Source: Oribacterium asaccharolyticum ACB7
GTDB lineage: Bacteria > Bacillota > Clostridia > Lachnospirales > Lachnospiraceae
DNA: 64,000 nt
Assembly (NCBI RefSeq): GCF_000238075.1
Contig: NZ_JH414504.1
Coordinates: forward strand, 1,034,504 to 1,098,503
Reading direction: 5' to 3'
Position 1 is the first letter of the stretch; each line of letters begins with the position of its first letter. Under the pieces are notes generated by a model. That model was not told where the DNA came from. It ran no database searches and was given only the letters and a program-made list of their open reading frames with translations. Both the position numbers and the translations under genes were made by a program. Shown in pieces: positions 24,688-32,569 of the stretch.

Positions 24688-24717
24688 ATTTTCTCCCTTC
24701 TGCAAATAGTGAAAGAC

Positions 24718-25701
24718 TTAAGTACTGCTTACAGTACCGTCTCTTTCACTCCAATGATCCTCTCTTAAATAACTGTCCTCGGAAACCGGGCGTAAATCTT
24801 CCAAAACATAGGGGGTTTCCTGATAAACAAAGTTCAGCCAATTGCTATAAATACAGTTTGAGCCTGAACGCCAGGATAAAATCGGCTTCTTTTCCGGATC
24901 ATTATCCGGATAATAATTTACGGGCACATCCGGATTTAATCCTCTTCCGAGATCCCTCTTGTATTCTTTATCGAGGTCATAGCGATCATACTCCGAGTGT
25001 CCCGTGACAAAAATCTGTCTGGAGGAGCAAGCTAAAATGATGTAACTCCCGCACTCCTCACTGTCTGCCACAACATAGAGCTCCTTATTGTTTTTCAGTG
25101 CTTCCTCATCCAGCCCGGTATAGCGAGACTGCGGTACAAAAAACTCGTCATCCATTCCTCGCATCAGCATTTTCTTTCGGTGCAAGACTCTATGCTTATA
25201 TACCCCGCTAAGCTTCTTCTCTAACAGGACCTTCCGAATTCCGTAATGATGGAACAGTCCCGCCTGTGCCCCCCAGCAGATATGGAAGGTGGAAAATACA
25301 TGTGTTTTAGACCAATCCATGATCTCTTCCAGTTCTTTCCAATACTCCACCTCGGAAAAATCCATTTTCTCCACAGGCGCTCCGGTAATAATGAATCCGT
25401 CAAAATAATCTTCTTGTACGTCCTTAAACTCCAAATAAAATGCATTTAAATGGGTAGAACTGGTATGGGTGGATTTATAGGTGGACACCTTCATAAAGCT
25501 GATTTCTGTCTGAATCGGGAAATTGGAAAGTACACGAAGCAAATCCAGCTCCGTATCTTCCTTTAACGGCATCAAGTTCAAAATCACAATTTTTAAAGGA
25601 CGAATATTCTGGGAAATCGCCCTATTTTCATCCATGACAAAAATATTTTCCGCCTCTAAAATAGGCTTTGCCGGTAAATTGTTTTGAACCTTAATTGGCA
25701 T
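24718..25701 (-). CDS. metA: Homoserine O-acyltransferase (MetA type)
   Basis: The 327-residue protein matches MetA across its length: MPIKVQNNLPAKPILEAEN, LKIVILNLMPLKEDTELDLL, GAPVEKMDFSEVEYWKEL, STFHICWGAQAGLFHHYG with the nucleophilic Cys, and VTGHSEYDRYDL with the catalytic Glu/His region. It acylates homoserine with acetyl- or succinyl-CoA for methionine synthesis; in Firmicutes acetyl-CoA is usual, but the specificity residue was not resolved here. It sits 32 bp after the carboxypeptidase gene and 30 bp before pepT. No SAM or T-box riboswitch is visible directly upstream because of that short gap. Confidence 0.95.
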   Translation of the reverse strand: MPIKVQNNLPAKPILEAENIFVMDENRAISQNIRPLKIVILNLMPLKEDTELDLLRVLSNFPIQTEISFMKVSTYKSTHTSSTHLNAFYLEFKDVQEDYFDGFIITGAPVEKMDFSEVEYWKELEEIMDWSKTHVFSTFHICWGAQAGLFHHYGIRKVLLEKKLSGVYKHRVLHRKKMLMRGMDDEFFVPQSRYTGLDEEALKNNKELYVVADSEECGSYIILACSSRQIFVTGHSEYDRYDLDKEYKRDLGRGLNPDVPVNYYPDNDPEKKPILSWRSGSNCIYSNWLNFVYQETPYVLEDLRPVSEDSYLREDHWSERDGTVSST

Positions 25702-25733
25702 AATTCCCTCCTATGTTCTAGCTGCTTTAAATC

Positions 25734-26936
25734 CTATAATCCAAAAAGTTTGTATAATGCCGCCTGGTCTCGTACTGCCTGCCAGGTAGCGGAACTTCCT
25801 CCCGTCACCACCAGCAAATTCTTCCCGTTTTTTCCTTTTCCGCTACTTACAACACAGAACTTGGACTGGCTGACATAACCGGTTTTGGCCATTTGGACAT
25901 TCGCTCCGCCGCTGTCCAGGGTCTTGATTCTTTGTAAGAAAAGGTTTGTAAACTTCAGTCCCTGTGGATGCTTATTCGTAGGCGCAATCTGGTAATTCTC
26001 CGTCATAAGAACTTCTCTCGCCGTCGGGTTTTGCATGGCAACCGCCATAATCTGTCCCATATCCTTTACCGTCATATGGTGTGTGCTGTGATAAAGGCCG
26101 GTTGCATTTTGGAAATGGCACTGATTGGATAAGCCCATTTCCTTCGCCCGTTTATTCATAAGATCCGCAAAGGCGGCTTCCGAGCCTGCAATTTCTTTGC
26201 AAAGTGCCAGCACGGCATCTGCACCGGAGGGGAGAATCACGCCGTAAAGAAGATCCTTCACCGGAACCTCTTCTCCTACTACAAATCCGCAATTACTGGC
26301 TCCTCTCTGCTGAATATAACTGACTATATCCTGCGTAATCGTTAATTTCTTGTTTTTATCCGAAAGCTTTTCCGCACAAAGCAGCAAGGTCATCACCTTG
26401 GTCATGGAAGCGGGATTCATCACCTGCGAAGCATTTTTCTCTCCCAATATACTACCGTTATCCAAATCAAATACGACAGCATAAGCCGCATCAATCTCCG
26501 TGCTTAAGTTTTTTGTTGCACTCGTGTTGGAAAGCTGCGCGAGATTGCGAAGAAGTGTCGGTGTCTGTGTTGCAGAAGGCGAGGTATTGCCATTTCCGTT
26601 GTTGGCTGCGGGAGAAACGTTTCCTCCGGTAGCCGTTTTCCCATTTCCATACAAAATGTCCTCTATATAACGATAAGTCGGGTCATTGCCCCTACCTACT
26701 CCGTTTCCATTTACGGAAACAGGACCGTAATCACTTATTCCGTAAACCCGTTCCTCGGAAAAAGACGCAAAAGGAAGAAGTAGGGACAAGCTAAGAAGAA
26801 TAGAGACACTCCTCCCTATCCTTTTCCTCTTCAAAAAGGACTTCCCTGTCCTCTTCTCCGGCAAAGTGCTTTCGTTTAATTCATAACGAGTATCGTGCGC
26901 AAAGCGTGCGATATCTTGTTGATTTCCTTTATCCAT
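25734..26936 (-). CDS. D-alanyl-D-alanine carboxypeptidase (S11 family) with a repeat-encoded N-terminal extension
   Basis: The 400-residue protein has the penicillin-binding active-site motifs SMTK (SxxK), the SGA form of the SxN motif in LPSGADAVLAL, and AKTGYV (KTG). It trims the terminal D-Ala from peptidoglycan stem peptides outside the membrane. The signal peptide core is GRSVSILLSLSLLLPFASF, unusually far in (about residue 40). The residues before it (about 7-19, QDIARFAHDTRYE) are encoded by a copy of the palindromic repeat at 26885-26920. Either translation starts at 26936, giving a long n-region, or at a later codon. A Ser/Thr/Asn-Gly linker separates signal and catalytic domain. 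First gene of the run with metA and pepT. Confidence 0.9.
   Translation of the reverse strand: MDKGNQQDIARFAHDTRYELNESTLPEKRTGKSFLKRKRIGRSVSILLSLSLLLPFASFSEERVYGISDYGPVSVNGNGVGRGNDPTYRYIEDILYGNGKTATGGNVSPAANNGNGNTSPSATQTPTLLRNLAQLSNTSATKNLSTEIDAAYAVVFDLDNGSILGEKNASQVMNPASMTKVMTLLLCAEKLSDKNKKLTITQDIVSYIQQRGASNCGFVVGEEVPVKDLLYGVILPSGADAVLALCKEIAGSEAAFADLMNKRAKEMGLSNQCHFQNATGLYHSTHHMTVKDMGQIMAVAMQNPTAREVLMTENYQIAPTNKHPQGLKFTNLFLQRIKTLDSGGANVQMAKTGYVSQSKFCVVSSGKGKNGKNLLVVTGGSSATWQAVRDQAALYKLFGL
26885..26920 (-). repeat. REP-like imperfect palindrome, copy 4, inside a coding sequence
   Basis: On the minus strand the arms AAGATATCGCACG and CACGATACTCGTT match the unit at 12247-12282 closely. Here it is read in a frame giving DIARFAHDTRYE; the same frame in the rpsT downstream copy would give DIAHFANDTRYE. 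Confidence 0.7.
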
Positions 26937-27175
26937 TGTTCCCTCAATTTCATCTTATCTTAAAGCAAATTAGCAATAGCTCTGCTCTTTGTAGCCTAAC
27001 CATATCTTAAGATGATAATCGTCCATCCGAAAAAGCACAAGAGATAAAGCTTACAATATTCTATAGATTTAAGGACAAAGAAGAAATGACAAAGAAGAGG
27101 CGCGAACGAATTCTATAGAAATCGAATTCTATGTTAAATTGACATAGAAAAAGACGATTCAGACATCTCCGTGAT

Positions 27176-27736
27176 TCATTCCACCGAAATCCGATCTTTT
27201 ATCTTGGCAAAAGTTTTCTCTCCTATCCGTTTCACATTCATAATTTCTTCGATACTGGAGAAGCCGCCATATTCTTCCCGATAGGCAATGATACTGCTTG
27301 CGGTGGAAGGCCCTATCCCCTTCAAGCTCTGCAGTTCTTCGGAATTTGCAGTATTGATATTGATTTTTCCGCTCTTCTTCTCGGAAACAAGTTCTTTCAC
27401 CTGCTCTTTTTCTGTGCTATTTTCGGTTTCATCCTTTGAATCTTGTATCGCATGCGAACGGTTCTCAGCCGCAGATTCTGTCTCCTTTTCCATGGCTTCT
27501 TTCTCCTTTTCCATGGTTTCTGTCTCATTTTCCATGGCGTCTGTCTCATTCTCCATGGCATCTGTCTCATTCTCCATAGCTTCTGCAGTTTCACTCTGTT
27601 CTCCTGCCTTTCCCCGATAAAGCACTTTTGCACCCCTCTCCTCTACGGAAAGAAAAAGATACAGTGCGCTGCAGAGAAGAAAAAGGAGTATACAAAACTT
27701 TCCCTTTCTTATCCATTTTTTGTCTTTCGAAACCAT
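27176..27736 (-). CDS. comEA: ComEA-like helix-hairpin-helix DNA-binding protein
   Basis: The 186-residue protein has an N-terminal membrane anchor (about residues 14-30, FCILLFLLCSALYLFLS). An acidic spacer contains five heptads of the AMENETD type (residues 53-87), and the C-terminal ComEA domain reads KININTANSEELQSLKGIGP, STASSIIAYREEYGGF and IEEIMNVKRIGEKTFAKIKD, i.e. two HhH motifs. ComEA binds incoming double-stranded DNA outside the membrane and passes it to ComEC (12591-15332). The heptads could form a variable coiled or extended stalk. The SLBB domain often present between anchor and HhH is absent. Confidence 0.92.
   Translation of the reverse strand: MVSKDKKWIRKGKFCILLFLLCSALYLFLSVEERGAKVLYRGKAGEQSETAEAMENETDAMENETDAMENETETMEKEKEAMEKETESAAENRSHAIQDSKDETENSTEKEQVKELVSEKKSGKININTANSEELQSLKGIGPSTASSIIAYREEYGGFSSIEEIMNVKRIGEKTFAKIKDRISVE
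27476..27580 (-). repeat. 21-bp in-frame tandem repeat in comEA (five heptads)
   Basis: Five consecutive 21-bp units encode AMENETD, AMENETD, AMENETE, TMEKEKE and AMEKETE. The first two are almost identical at the DNA level. The length can change by slippage without breaking the frame. Confidence 0.85.
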
Positions 27737-28294
27737 AATCGCTCCTTTCTAAAGAAAGATAATCCTTAATTGGTATGAACCTGAAATTATTTATAAAAAG
27801 AGGGAATCCAAAGTTGAAAATAAATTGAAACAAAACTGAAAATAGATTGAAACAAAACTGAAAATACATAAAAAACAACGCCGAAAAAAGCTGAAATTAA
27901 ATTTAAAAATAAAGCTGTGAGATAGATAAAAATGAAGTTGAAACATGATGGAAAAATAAAAAATCGAATCGAAAAAGAAATGTGGATTCAGAATCAACAA
28001 TCGAAAAACAAACTTTTCCATGCTTATTGAAATAAGCATCGTACAAGCAAATTAATAGTAGCATATAATCAAAAGAAGAGAAAGCTCTTTCTTCCTGATC
28101 GATTCCCTTTTAAGCTTGAATCTAGCTAAAAGTGAATTCGGTAAAAAGGGACTAAACAACAGTGTCTCCTTGACTTTAAAGCCTCTTTTTGCTAAATTCA
28201 CCTTGACATTATTTTTTATTTTTTTCTGTGATTTTAGGTTTTTCTTTTATGTTTTTAGGAGCATTATTCTTGCTTTATACGAGGAGACTAAGCT
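27737..28294. other. 558-bp AT-rich gap upstream of the SPFH operon
   Basis: No gene with a ribosome site was found. It contains a 22-bp direct repeat (27822-27866), long A/T runs and, near its right end, TTGACA at 28202-28207 with only a poor -10 downstream. Short Phe-rich open frames on the minus strand reflect A-richness, not coding. Confidence 0.5.
27822..27866 (+). repeat. 22-bp direct repeat, two copies
   Basis: ATTGAAACAAAACTGAAAAT occurs at 27824-27843 and 27846-27865, with further degenerate TTGAAA/CTGAAA elements on both sides. Confidence 0.7.
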
Positions 28295-29341
28295 ATGGCA
28301 TTCATCAACCTTGTTCGTTTTGACGGTTTAAAAAGTAGGGATTGGCTGATTTACAAATATCCATCAGAAGATTTGGTGCTTGGTACTCAGTTAATTGTTC
28401 AGGAAGGACAAGCAGCTATTTTTGTAAAAAGCGGTATTGTCGCGGATGTTTTTTATCCGGGTACCTACACTCTTGCGACTGAAAACTTACCCCTTTTAAA
28501 AGGATTAATCAATCTTCCCTTCGGAGGGAGGACCCCCTTTAGTGCAGAGATATACTTTGTCAACACAACTGTGCGTTTAGATATTCACTGGGGAACCAAT
28601 GATCCTATTCAATTGATTGACCCTAAATACTATGTAAAGCTCCGGATACGCGCTTTTGGGCAAATGGGCTTACGTGTTTTAGATGCCGTTCGTTTGTTCA
28701 AAGAATTAATCGGTGGCATGCAACAGGCGGATATTGTTAAGTTTGATAAAATCAAGGAGTACTATAGAGGATTATTGGTTATCAAAGCAAAGTCGGCCAT
28801 TGCCGAGACCATCATTAATAACGGGATATCCGCACTCGAAATTTCCGCAAAACTTGAGGAAATTTCCTTAAAGGTAGAAAATCAGATTGCTCCGGAATTT
28901 GAAAAATATGGATTTACGGTAATAAACTTCTTTGTTCAATCCATTAATTTCCCTGATGAAGATTTCGAAAAGATCAATAAGATTTTGGAAGATAAGGCCG
29001 CTTTTGAGATTATGGGCGAGGGAAGATACGTAACCAAGCGTTCCTTCGATGTTTATGAAGGAGCCGCCAACAATAAAAGCGGTGTGGCCGGTGCTTTTGC
29101 AGCCGGGGGTATAGGTCTTGGAGCAGCCTTGAATATGGGAGCAGCCATGGGACAAACCGTAGGAAATCCCATACGTCGGGAGGAAACCAAAACTTGTGTT
29201 TCTTGCGGAGCGCAAATCCCTATAAAATCCAAATTCTGCCCTGAGTGCGGATTCAACAACAGTGAGATAATCTGTTCATGCGGAAATAAGCTTGCACCGG
29301 GGACAAAGTTCTGTCCCGAGTGCGGAAAGAAGGTCGAATAA
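28295..29341 (+). CDS. SPFH-domain protein with C-terminal double zinc ribbon (YdjI-like)
   Basis: The 348-residue protein has an N-terminal SPFH/band-7-like domain (LVLGTQLIVQEGQAAIFVKSG form, read around residues 30-60, PGTYTLATENLP, TTVRLDIHWGTNDPI). A helical segment follows, then a Gly/Ala-rich linker (about 262-290) and two zinc ribbons: CVSCGAQIP with FCPECG, and CSCGNKLAPG with FCPECGKK. This is the architecture of B. subtilis YdjI, which works with PspA and small membrane partners in envelope-stress response. Two small membrane proteins follow directly here, so a membrane-scaffold complex is inferred. A GAGGAG site precedes the ATG. The base composition is AT-richer than the housekeeping genes. 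Confidence 0.85.
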   Translation: MAFINLVRFDGLKSRDWLIYKYPSEDLVLGTQLIVQEGQAAIFVKSGIVADVFYPGTYTLATENLPLLKGLINLPFGGRTPFSAEIYFVNTTVRLDIHWGTNDPIQLIDPKYYVKLRIRAFGQMGLRVLDAVRLFKELIGGMQQADIVKFDKIKEYYRGLLVIKAKSAIAETIINNGISALEISAKLEEISLKVENQIAPEFEKYGFTVINFFVQSINFPDEDFEKINKILEDKAAFEIMGEGRYVTKRSFDVYEGAANNKSGVAGAFAAGGIGLGAALNMGAAMGQTVGNPIRREETKTCVSCGAQIPIKSKFCPECGFNNSEIICSCGNKLAPGTKFCPECGKKVE

Positions 29342-29715
29342 TGCAGAAAAAAGCTTTGACGATAGGATTATCCGCTTTTGCAACAATCTTTTATTTTGTA
29401 ATCATTCTGTATATTTTCTTTGCTATCCTTCATATTGATACATTGAAAAATTTTGAAACCGCTCTGGCTTTTGAGCTCATAGGCTTCATTCTGCTACTCT
29501 ATTTTATACTTGGAAATATCATCCTAAAGCCGATTAAAACAGGTTTTTATATTCCTCTATTGATTACAACTGTGGCTTATACCGTTCTTCTGGACGGACT
29601 CAATATCGCCTTTATTGTAACCATGCCAAATGCTTATTTTGTCTTGGTACATTTAATTCTATTGTTTATTTATTGTATAATATCGATTCCTATGTATATA
29701 ATGGGAAGAAGATAA
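29341..29715 (+). CDS. Small membrane protein with about four transmembrane helices
   Basis: The ATG at 29341 overlaps the TAA of the SPFH gene by one base (TAATG), with GAAAGAAGG upstream, which indicates translational coupling. The 124-residue product has hydrophobic stretches at about 8-30, 42-62, 70-95 and 98-118 with short loops. I do not recognise a named family. Its place between the SPFH protein and the TM2 protein mirrors the YdjH position of the Bacillus ydjFGHI operon, so a role as membrane partner is inferred only from context. Confidence 0.75.
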   Translation: MQKKALTIGLSAFATIFYFVIILYIFFAILHIDTLKNFETALAFELIGFILLLYFILGNIILKPIKTGFYIPLLITTVAYTVLLDGLNIAFIVTMPNAYFVLVHLILLFIYCIISIPMYIMGRR

Positions 29716-29736
29716 AATTTTAGGAGGATTATCACA

Positions 29737-30162
29737 ATGGCAGAAAACAAATGTCCACAATGCGGAGCACCACTTGATCCACAGGCTACAGAATGCAAGT
29801 TTTGTGGTGAAAAATTGGCTGTACAACAGGCAGCACAGCAATTTCAACAACAATCGCAACAATATCAGCAACAGGTACAGCCACAGGTAGTGATTCAACA
29901 GGTTGCGCCGCAACCGGTATATTATAGTGCTATCAATCCCGCTTGGCCTGTAAAGAGCAAAGTTGTAGCCGGCATATTGGCTTTATTATTAGGCGGTCTT
30001 GGGGTACACAAGTTTTATCTGGGAAAAATCGGCATGGGCATCTTGTATCTTCTGTTCTGCTGGACAGGAATCCCTGCGATTATCGGTTTCATCGAAGGAA
30101 TCATCTATTTGTGTTCCAATGATGAGAATTTCCAATTGAAGCATCACGTAAGAATCGAATAA
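29737..30162 (+). CDS. Zinc-ribbon and TM2-domain membrane protein
   Basis: The 141-residue protein starts with a zinc ribbon (CPQCGAPLDP, CKFCGEKL), then a Gln-rich low-complexity linker (residues about 30-60), then a TM2 domain with two helices: KSKVVAGILALLLGGLGVHK, FYLGKIGMGILYLLF, GIPAIIGFIEGIIYL. TM2 proteins are small membrane proteins of unclear function. A TAGGAGGATT ribosome site is present. It shares the zinc-ribbon theme with the SPFH protein two genes upstream, so the two may interact. Confidence 0.85.
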   Translation: MAENKCPQCGAPLDPQATECKFCGEKLAVQQAAQQFQQQSQQYQQQVQPQVVIQQVAPQPVYYSAINPAWPVKSKVVAGILALLLGGLGVHKFYLGKIGMGILYLLFCWTGIPAIIGFIEGIIYLCSNDENFQLKHHVRIE

Positions 30163-30166
30163 AACT

Positions 30167-30274
30167 ATGTGGAAAACTTTGAAATTCATCTATTGGTTAA
30201 TGATGTCGTTATTGTTTCTTCTCTTACTTTGGAGGGAAAAGAAAATCAACGAACTCAAACCTATAGATATCTAG
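30167..30274 (+). CDS. Tiny hydrophobic ORF (35 residues) at the end of the SPFH operon
   Basis: An ATG 4 bp after the TM2 gene stop opens a 35-codon frame reading MWKTLKFIYWLMMSLLFLLL and ending LKPIDI, with TAG at 30272-30274. A single hydrophobic helix is flanked by Lys on the N side and Arg/Glu/Lys on the C side. It ends just before a strong terminator. It has no separate ribosome site, so expression would depend on coupling. It is a reasonable small membrane protein, but could be chance. Confidence 0.45.
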   Translation: MWKTLKFIYWLMMSLLFLLLLWREKKINELKPIDI

Positions 30275-30278
30275 GCGC

Positions 30279-30312
30279 TAAAAAAGGGGGAATGTAATCC
30301 CCCTTTTTTTAT
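30279..30312 (+). terminator. Terminator of the SPFH operon
   Basis: The arms AAAAAAGGGGG and CCCCCTTTTTT enclose AATGTAAT, followed by more T. Strong and symmetrical. Confidence 0.9.
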
Positions 30313-30401
30313 AAGCTTGTGAATCATACAATAGCCAATTTTAAGTTTTCTAAAACTTTCTTTATATAATGCAGTATGCTCTATTTCTGTAATATGATGC
30401 A

Positions 30402-31013
30402 TTATCTGTTTCTGTAATTTTCGCTTACCTTCTCCCAGTCCAAAACGGCAAAGAAGTTTTGCAAGTACTCTCCTCTCAAATTCTTATACTTTAGGTAATA
30501 GGCATGCTCCCATACATCAATCGCGAGGATTGGTGTGTGATGTCCCTCTTCCATCAGCGGGTTATTTTGATTAGGCGATTTCGTGGCATAGAGCTTTCCC
30601 TCTTTATCAGCAGCTAAAAATGCCCATCCGGAGCCGAACTGTCCCAGTGCCAAAGTCTGTAAAATCTCTTGCAGCTTCTCGAGTGATCCGAAGTCCCTCT
30701 TGATGGCCTCCTCCAGTTCCGAACTCGGTTTCGTATTTTCCTTCGGGCTCATCGTGGAGAAATACAGATTATGGTTATAATATCCGCCTCCATTATTCTG
30801 TAAAGCATTCCGCACCGCTTCATCTGAAACGGAAGATAAAGACGAAAGAATTTCTTCTACCGATTTCCCGCTTAAGCCCGCCTTTTCTACGGCATCGTTA
30901 AAGTTCTTCGTATAGGTGGCATGATGCTTCCCATAGTGGGTTTCCATCGTCAAAGTATCAATGTGCGGTTCCAACGCATCAAAACTGTAGTCTAATTTTA
31001 CTTGTTCAAACAT
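30402..31013 (-). CDS. sodA: Superoxide dismutase (Fe/Mn)
   Basis: The 203-residue protein has the Fe/Mn-SOD fold and metal ligands: METHYGKHHATY (first His), NNGGGYYNHNLYF (second His), LAIDVWEHAYYLKYKN (Asp and His). FGSGWAFL matches the active-site shell. It dismutates superoxide in the cytoplasm. SOD with two rubrerythrins and a PerR-like regulator indicates an anaerobe able to meet oxygen. The leader has an extended -10 promoter and a hairpin between promoter and ribosome site. Metal choice cannot be settled by eye. Confidence 0.95.
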   Translation of the reverse strand: MFEQVKLDYSFDALEPHIDTLTMETHYGKHHATYTKNFNDAVEKAGLSGKSVEEILSSLSSVSDEAVRNALQNNGGGYYNHNLYFSTMSPKENTKPSSELEEAIKRDFGSLEKLQEILQTLALGQFGSGWAFLAADKEGKLYATKSPNQNNPLMEEGHHTPILAIDVWEHAYYLKYKNLRGEYLQNFFAVLDWEKVSENYRNR

Positions 31014-31051
31014 CTTATTTCCTCCTTAAAAAAACTGACTATCCGTATTCA

Positions 31052-31076
31052 AAAATGCTTACCCCGCTAAGCATTT
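31052..31076 (-). promoter_or_regulatory. Terminator-like hairpin in the sodA leader
   Basis: On the minus strand AAATGCTTA-GCGGGG-TAAGCATTTTT lies between the sodA promoter and its ribosome site. The stem plus short T run could attenuate transcription or protect the 5' end. Confidence 0.4.
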
Positions 31077-31090
31077 CATGCTCTGCTACA

Positions 31091-31120
31091 AGTATAGCAA
31101 AACCCCACGGGAAATGTCTA
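31091..31120 (-). promoter_or_regulatory. sodA promoter
   Basis: On the minus strand TAGACA (31120-31115), an 18-bp spacer ending TGC, and TATACT (31096-31091): an extended -10 promoter about 80 bp before the sodA start. Confidence 0.6.
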
Positions 31121-31250
31121 AAAGTTATATAAAGCTAATATTATATTTATAAATTCTATTCAAATAAAAATTTACAGGAGGTGGCAACGGAAATTGTGGA
31201 TTTAACGGAGTTTCGCGATTAAAACAGACTTATACTCTTCTCTCCATCTC

Positions 31251-32000
31251 TTACTCCACCGCACTGACCAACTCCAGAATCTCCTCCTTCGTCATTGGCT
31301 TCTCCAATGCGCCTATCGAATAACTGAAGCCATTTTCTTCCCATAATGCTAAAGAATATCTTCCGGCTTCGCCCTTTAATGTAACTTTTCTTCCTTCGGA
31401 GTTCACTTCCTTTACTTCCTCATACTCCGTAAAATCTCCACTGATATCCCCTTCACCTCTAGCCTTTCGGATAGAATATCCCGGGGCAGAGCTTTCTTCT
31501 TGCAGATATTGTACTTCAATCATATCTGCACCTATAACCGTGAATATTTTTTTCGTGAAAGGCTCTTTTCCTTCCGGGATACGCATAGCAAAGCCTGTAA
31601 GTATTGTAGCTTTCTGCAAAGAATCTACTTCTTCCGCATTCCACCCTCCCGCTTTTATGTCGCCAAAATCCGCCCCCTGTGTCCCCTGTAATGCCAAGGA
31701 ATCAGGACTGCTTGATTTGGGAGCAAGCATGCCCACTCCGACAAAAAGAACAAAGCAAGCAGCCGCTATAGAAGCCGTAAAGCCCAGAATCCGGGGAAGC
31801 ACGATAATTTTCCCTTTTTCTTCGAGATTTCTTTCTATGTTTTTACTATCTTTTTCTATAGCTTCTCTTTCGAGGCTTTCCCGGTTTTTACCTACCAAGT
31901 CCTGCTCCTCTTTCTTTTGGTAAAATGCCTCCGCTTCCAAAATATATTGCTCACTTACCTCTGTCATTCCTCGAAGCAGTCGTTTGCTGTCTTCTTTCAT
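31251..32000 (-). CDS. Probable anti-sigma factor / membrane protein partner of the ECF sigma gene
   Basis: The 249-residue protein has a charged cytoplasmic N-terminus (about 70 residues, beginning MKEDSKRLLRGMTEVSEQYI), one transmembrane helix (FTASIAAACFVLFVGVGML) and an extracytoplasmic C-terminal domain. Its ATG overlaps the TGA of the upstream sigma gene (ATGA), typical of a sigma/anti-sigma pair. The outer domain (IEVQYLQEESSAPGYSIRKA) resembles DUF4367-like sensors, a weak call. Because the sigma gene carries an in-frame amber codon, this gene may now be an orphan or poorly translated. Confidence 0.65.
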   Translation of the reverse strand: MKEDSKRLLRGMTEVSEQYILEAEAFYQKKEEQDLVGKNRESLEREAIEKDSKNIERNLEEKGKIIVLPRILGFTASIAAACFVLFVGVGMLAPKSSSPDSLALQGTQGADFGDIKAGGWNAEEVDSLQKATILTGFAMRIPEGKEPFTKKIFTVIGADMIEVQYLQEESSAPGYSIRKARGEGDISGDFTEYEEVKEVNSEGRKVTLKGEAGRYSLALWEENGFSYSIGALEKPMTKEEILELVSAVE

Positions 32001-32197
32001 AAACGATATCCCTCCTGCTCTAAGAAAAGCTTAAGCTGCTCTCTGGTACGACTTAAACTCATTTTCACCTTGCTAAGACCAAAACCGGATTCCTCTGCAA
32101 TCTCCGATACGGAATCCATAAACCAATATCTTCTCATGAATATATTTCTGCTCTCCGGTTTCAAGGTTGATAAAAATGAGTCTATCAGCTCCGAAAT
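31997..32197 (-). pseudogene. Region 4 of the ECF sigma factor, cut off by an amber codon
   Basis: In the same frame as the upstream part, after TAG at 32200-32198, the sequence continues for 66 codons: ISELIDSFLSTLKPESRNIF, then MRRYWFMDSVSEIAEESGFG and KVKMSLSRTREQLKLFLEQE, ending YRL and TGA. This is sigma-70 region 4 with its helix-turn-helix. There is no shift of frame, so only one codon separates it from region 2. It overlaps the start of the anti-sigma-like gene. Confidence 0.75.
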
Positions 32198-32551
32198 CTA
32201 ATTACTCTCTCCCGGAATTGCCCCCTTATCCGGAAGGACTTCCGACAGTTCTTCCAGTACCACAGGAACTTCTCCACCTCCACGCTTTTCTGCATGTAAG
32301 CTGTCATAACGATCTAAAGAAAGATTCCGAACAATCTTCGACAAAAAAGCTTGCAGATTTTCCGGCTGTTTCGGTGGAATAGCATTCCAGGTCTTCAAAT
32401 ACGTGTCATTCTCACACTCCTCCGCATCCGCCATGATTTTTAGAATGCCATAAGAAATGGAAAGGAGTAAGCGGCTGTATTTATTTTTGCTTTCCGTAAT
32501 CGCAGTCTCCGCCCTTTGAAAATACAAGGCGATAATTTTTTGGTCTTCCAT
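32198..32551 (-). CDS. ECF-type sigma-70 factor, region 2 part (interrupted by in-frame TAG)
   Basis: The product of 117 residues begins MEDQKIIALYFQRAETAI (an in-frame ATG at 32566 is an alternative start, 4 bp after the corA stop). It contains the region 2 core: SKNKYSRLLLSISYGIL, ADAEECENDTYLKTWNAIPP and LQAFLSKIVRNLSLDRYD. It stops at TAG (32200-32198) in the linker, before region 4, which follows intact in the same frame. Without read-through the factor lacks promoter -35 recognition and should be inactive. It may be a recent nonsense mutation, amber suppression or a sequence error. Confidence 0.75.
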   Translation of the reverse strand: MEDQKIIALYFQRAETAITESKNKYSRLLLSISYGILKIMADAEECENDTYLKTWNAIPPKQPENLQAFLSKIVRNLSLDRYDSLHAEKRGGGEVPVVLEELSEVLPDKGAIPGESN

Positions 32552-32569
32552 CCTTCTGAATCCCATCCT

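Noticed and set aside
25702..25733. SAM or T-box riboswitch before metA
   Set aside because: Only 32 bp separate metA from the upstream gene; no room for such an element.
27040..27066. Second BceR-like site upstream of the carboxypeptidase (GCTTACA shared with 46903-46910)
   Set aside because: Only one half-site matches; a 13-base match is expected by chance in this length.
27791..28039. 82-codon minus-strand Phe-rich frame
   Set aside because: Arises from A-rich tandem repeats; no start signal.
31175..31222. 13-codon plus-strand ORF after AGGAGG upstream of sodA
   Set aside because: The GTG touches the ribosome site with no spacing, and the frame is too short to judge.
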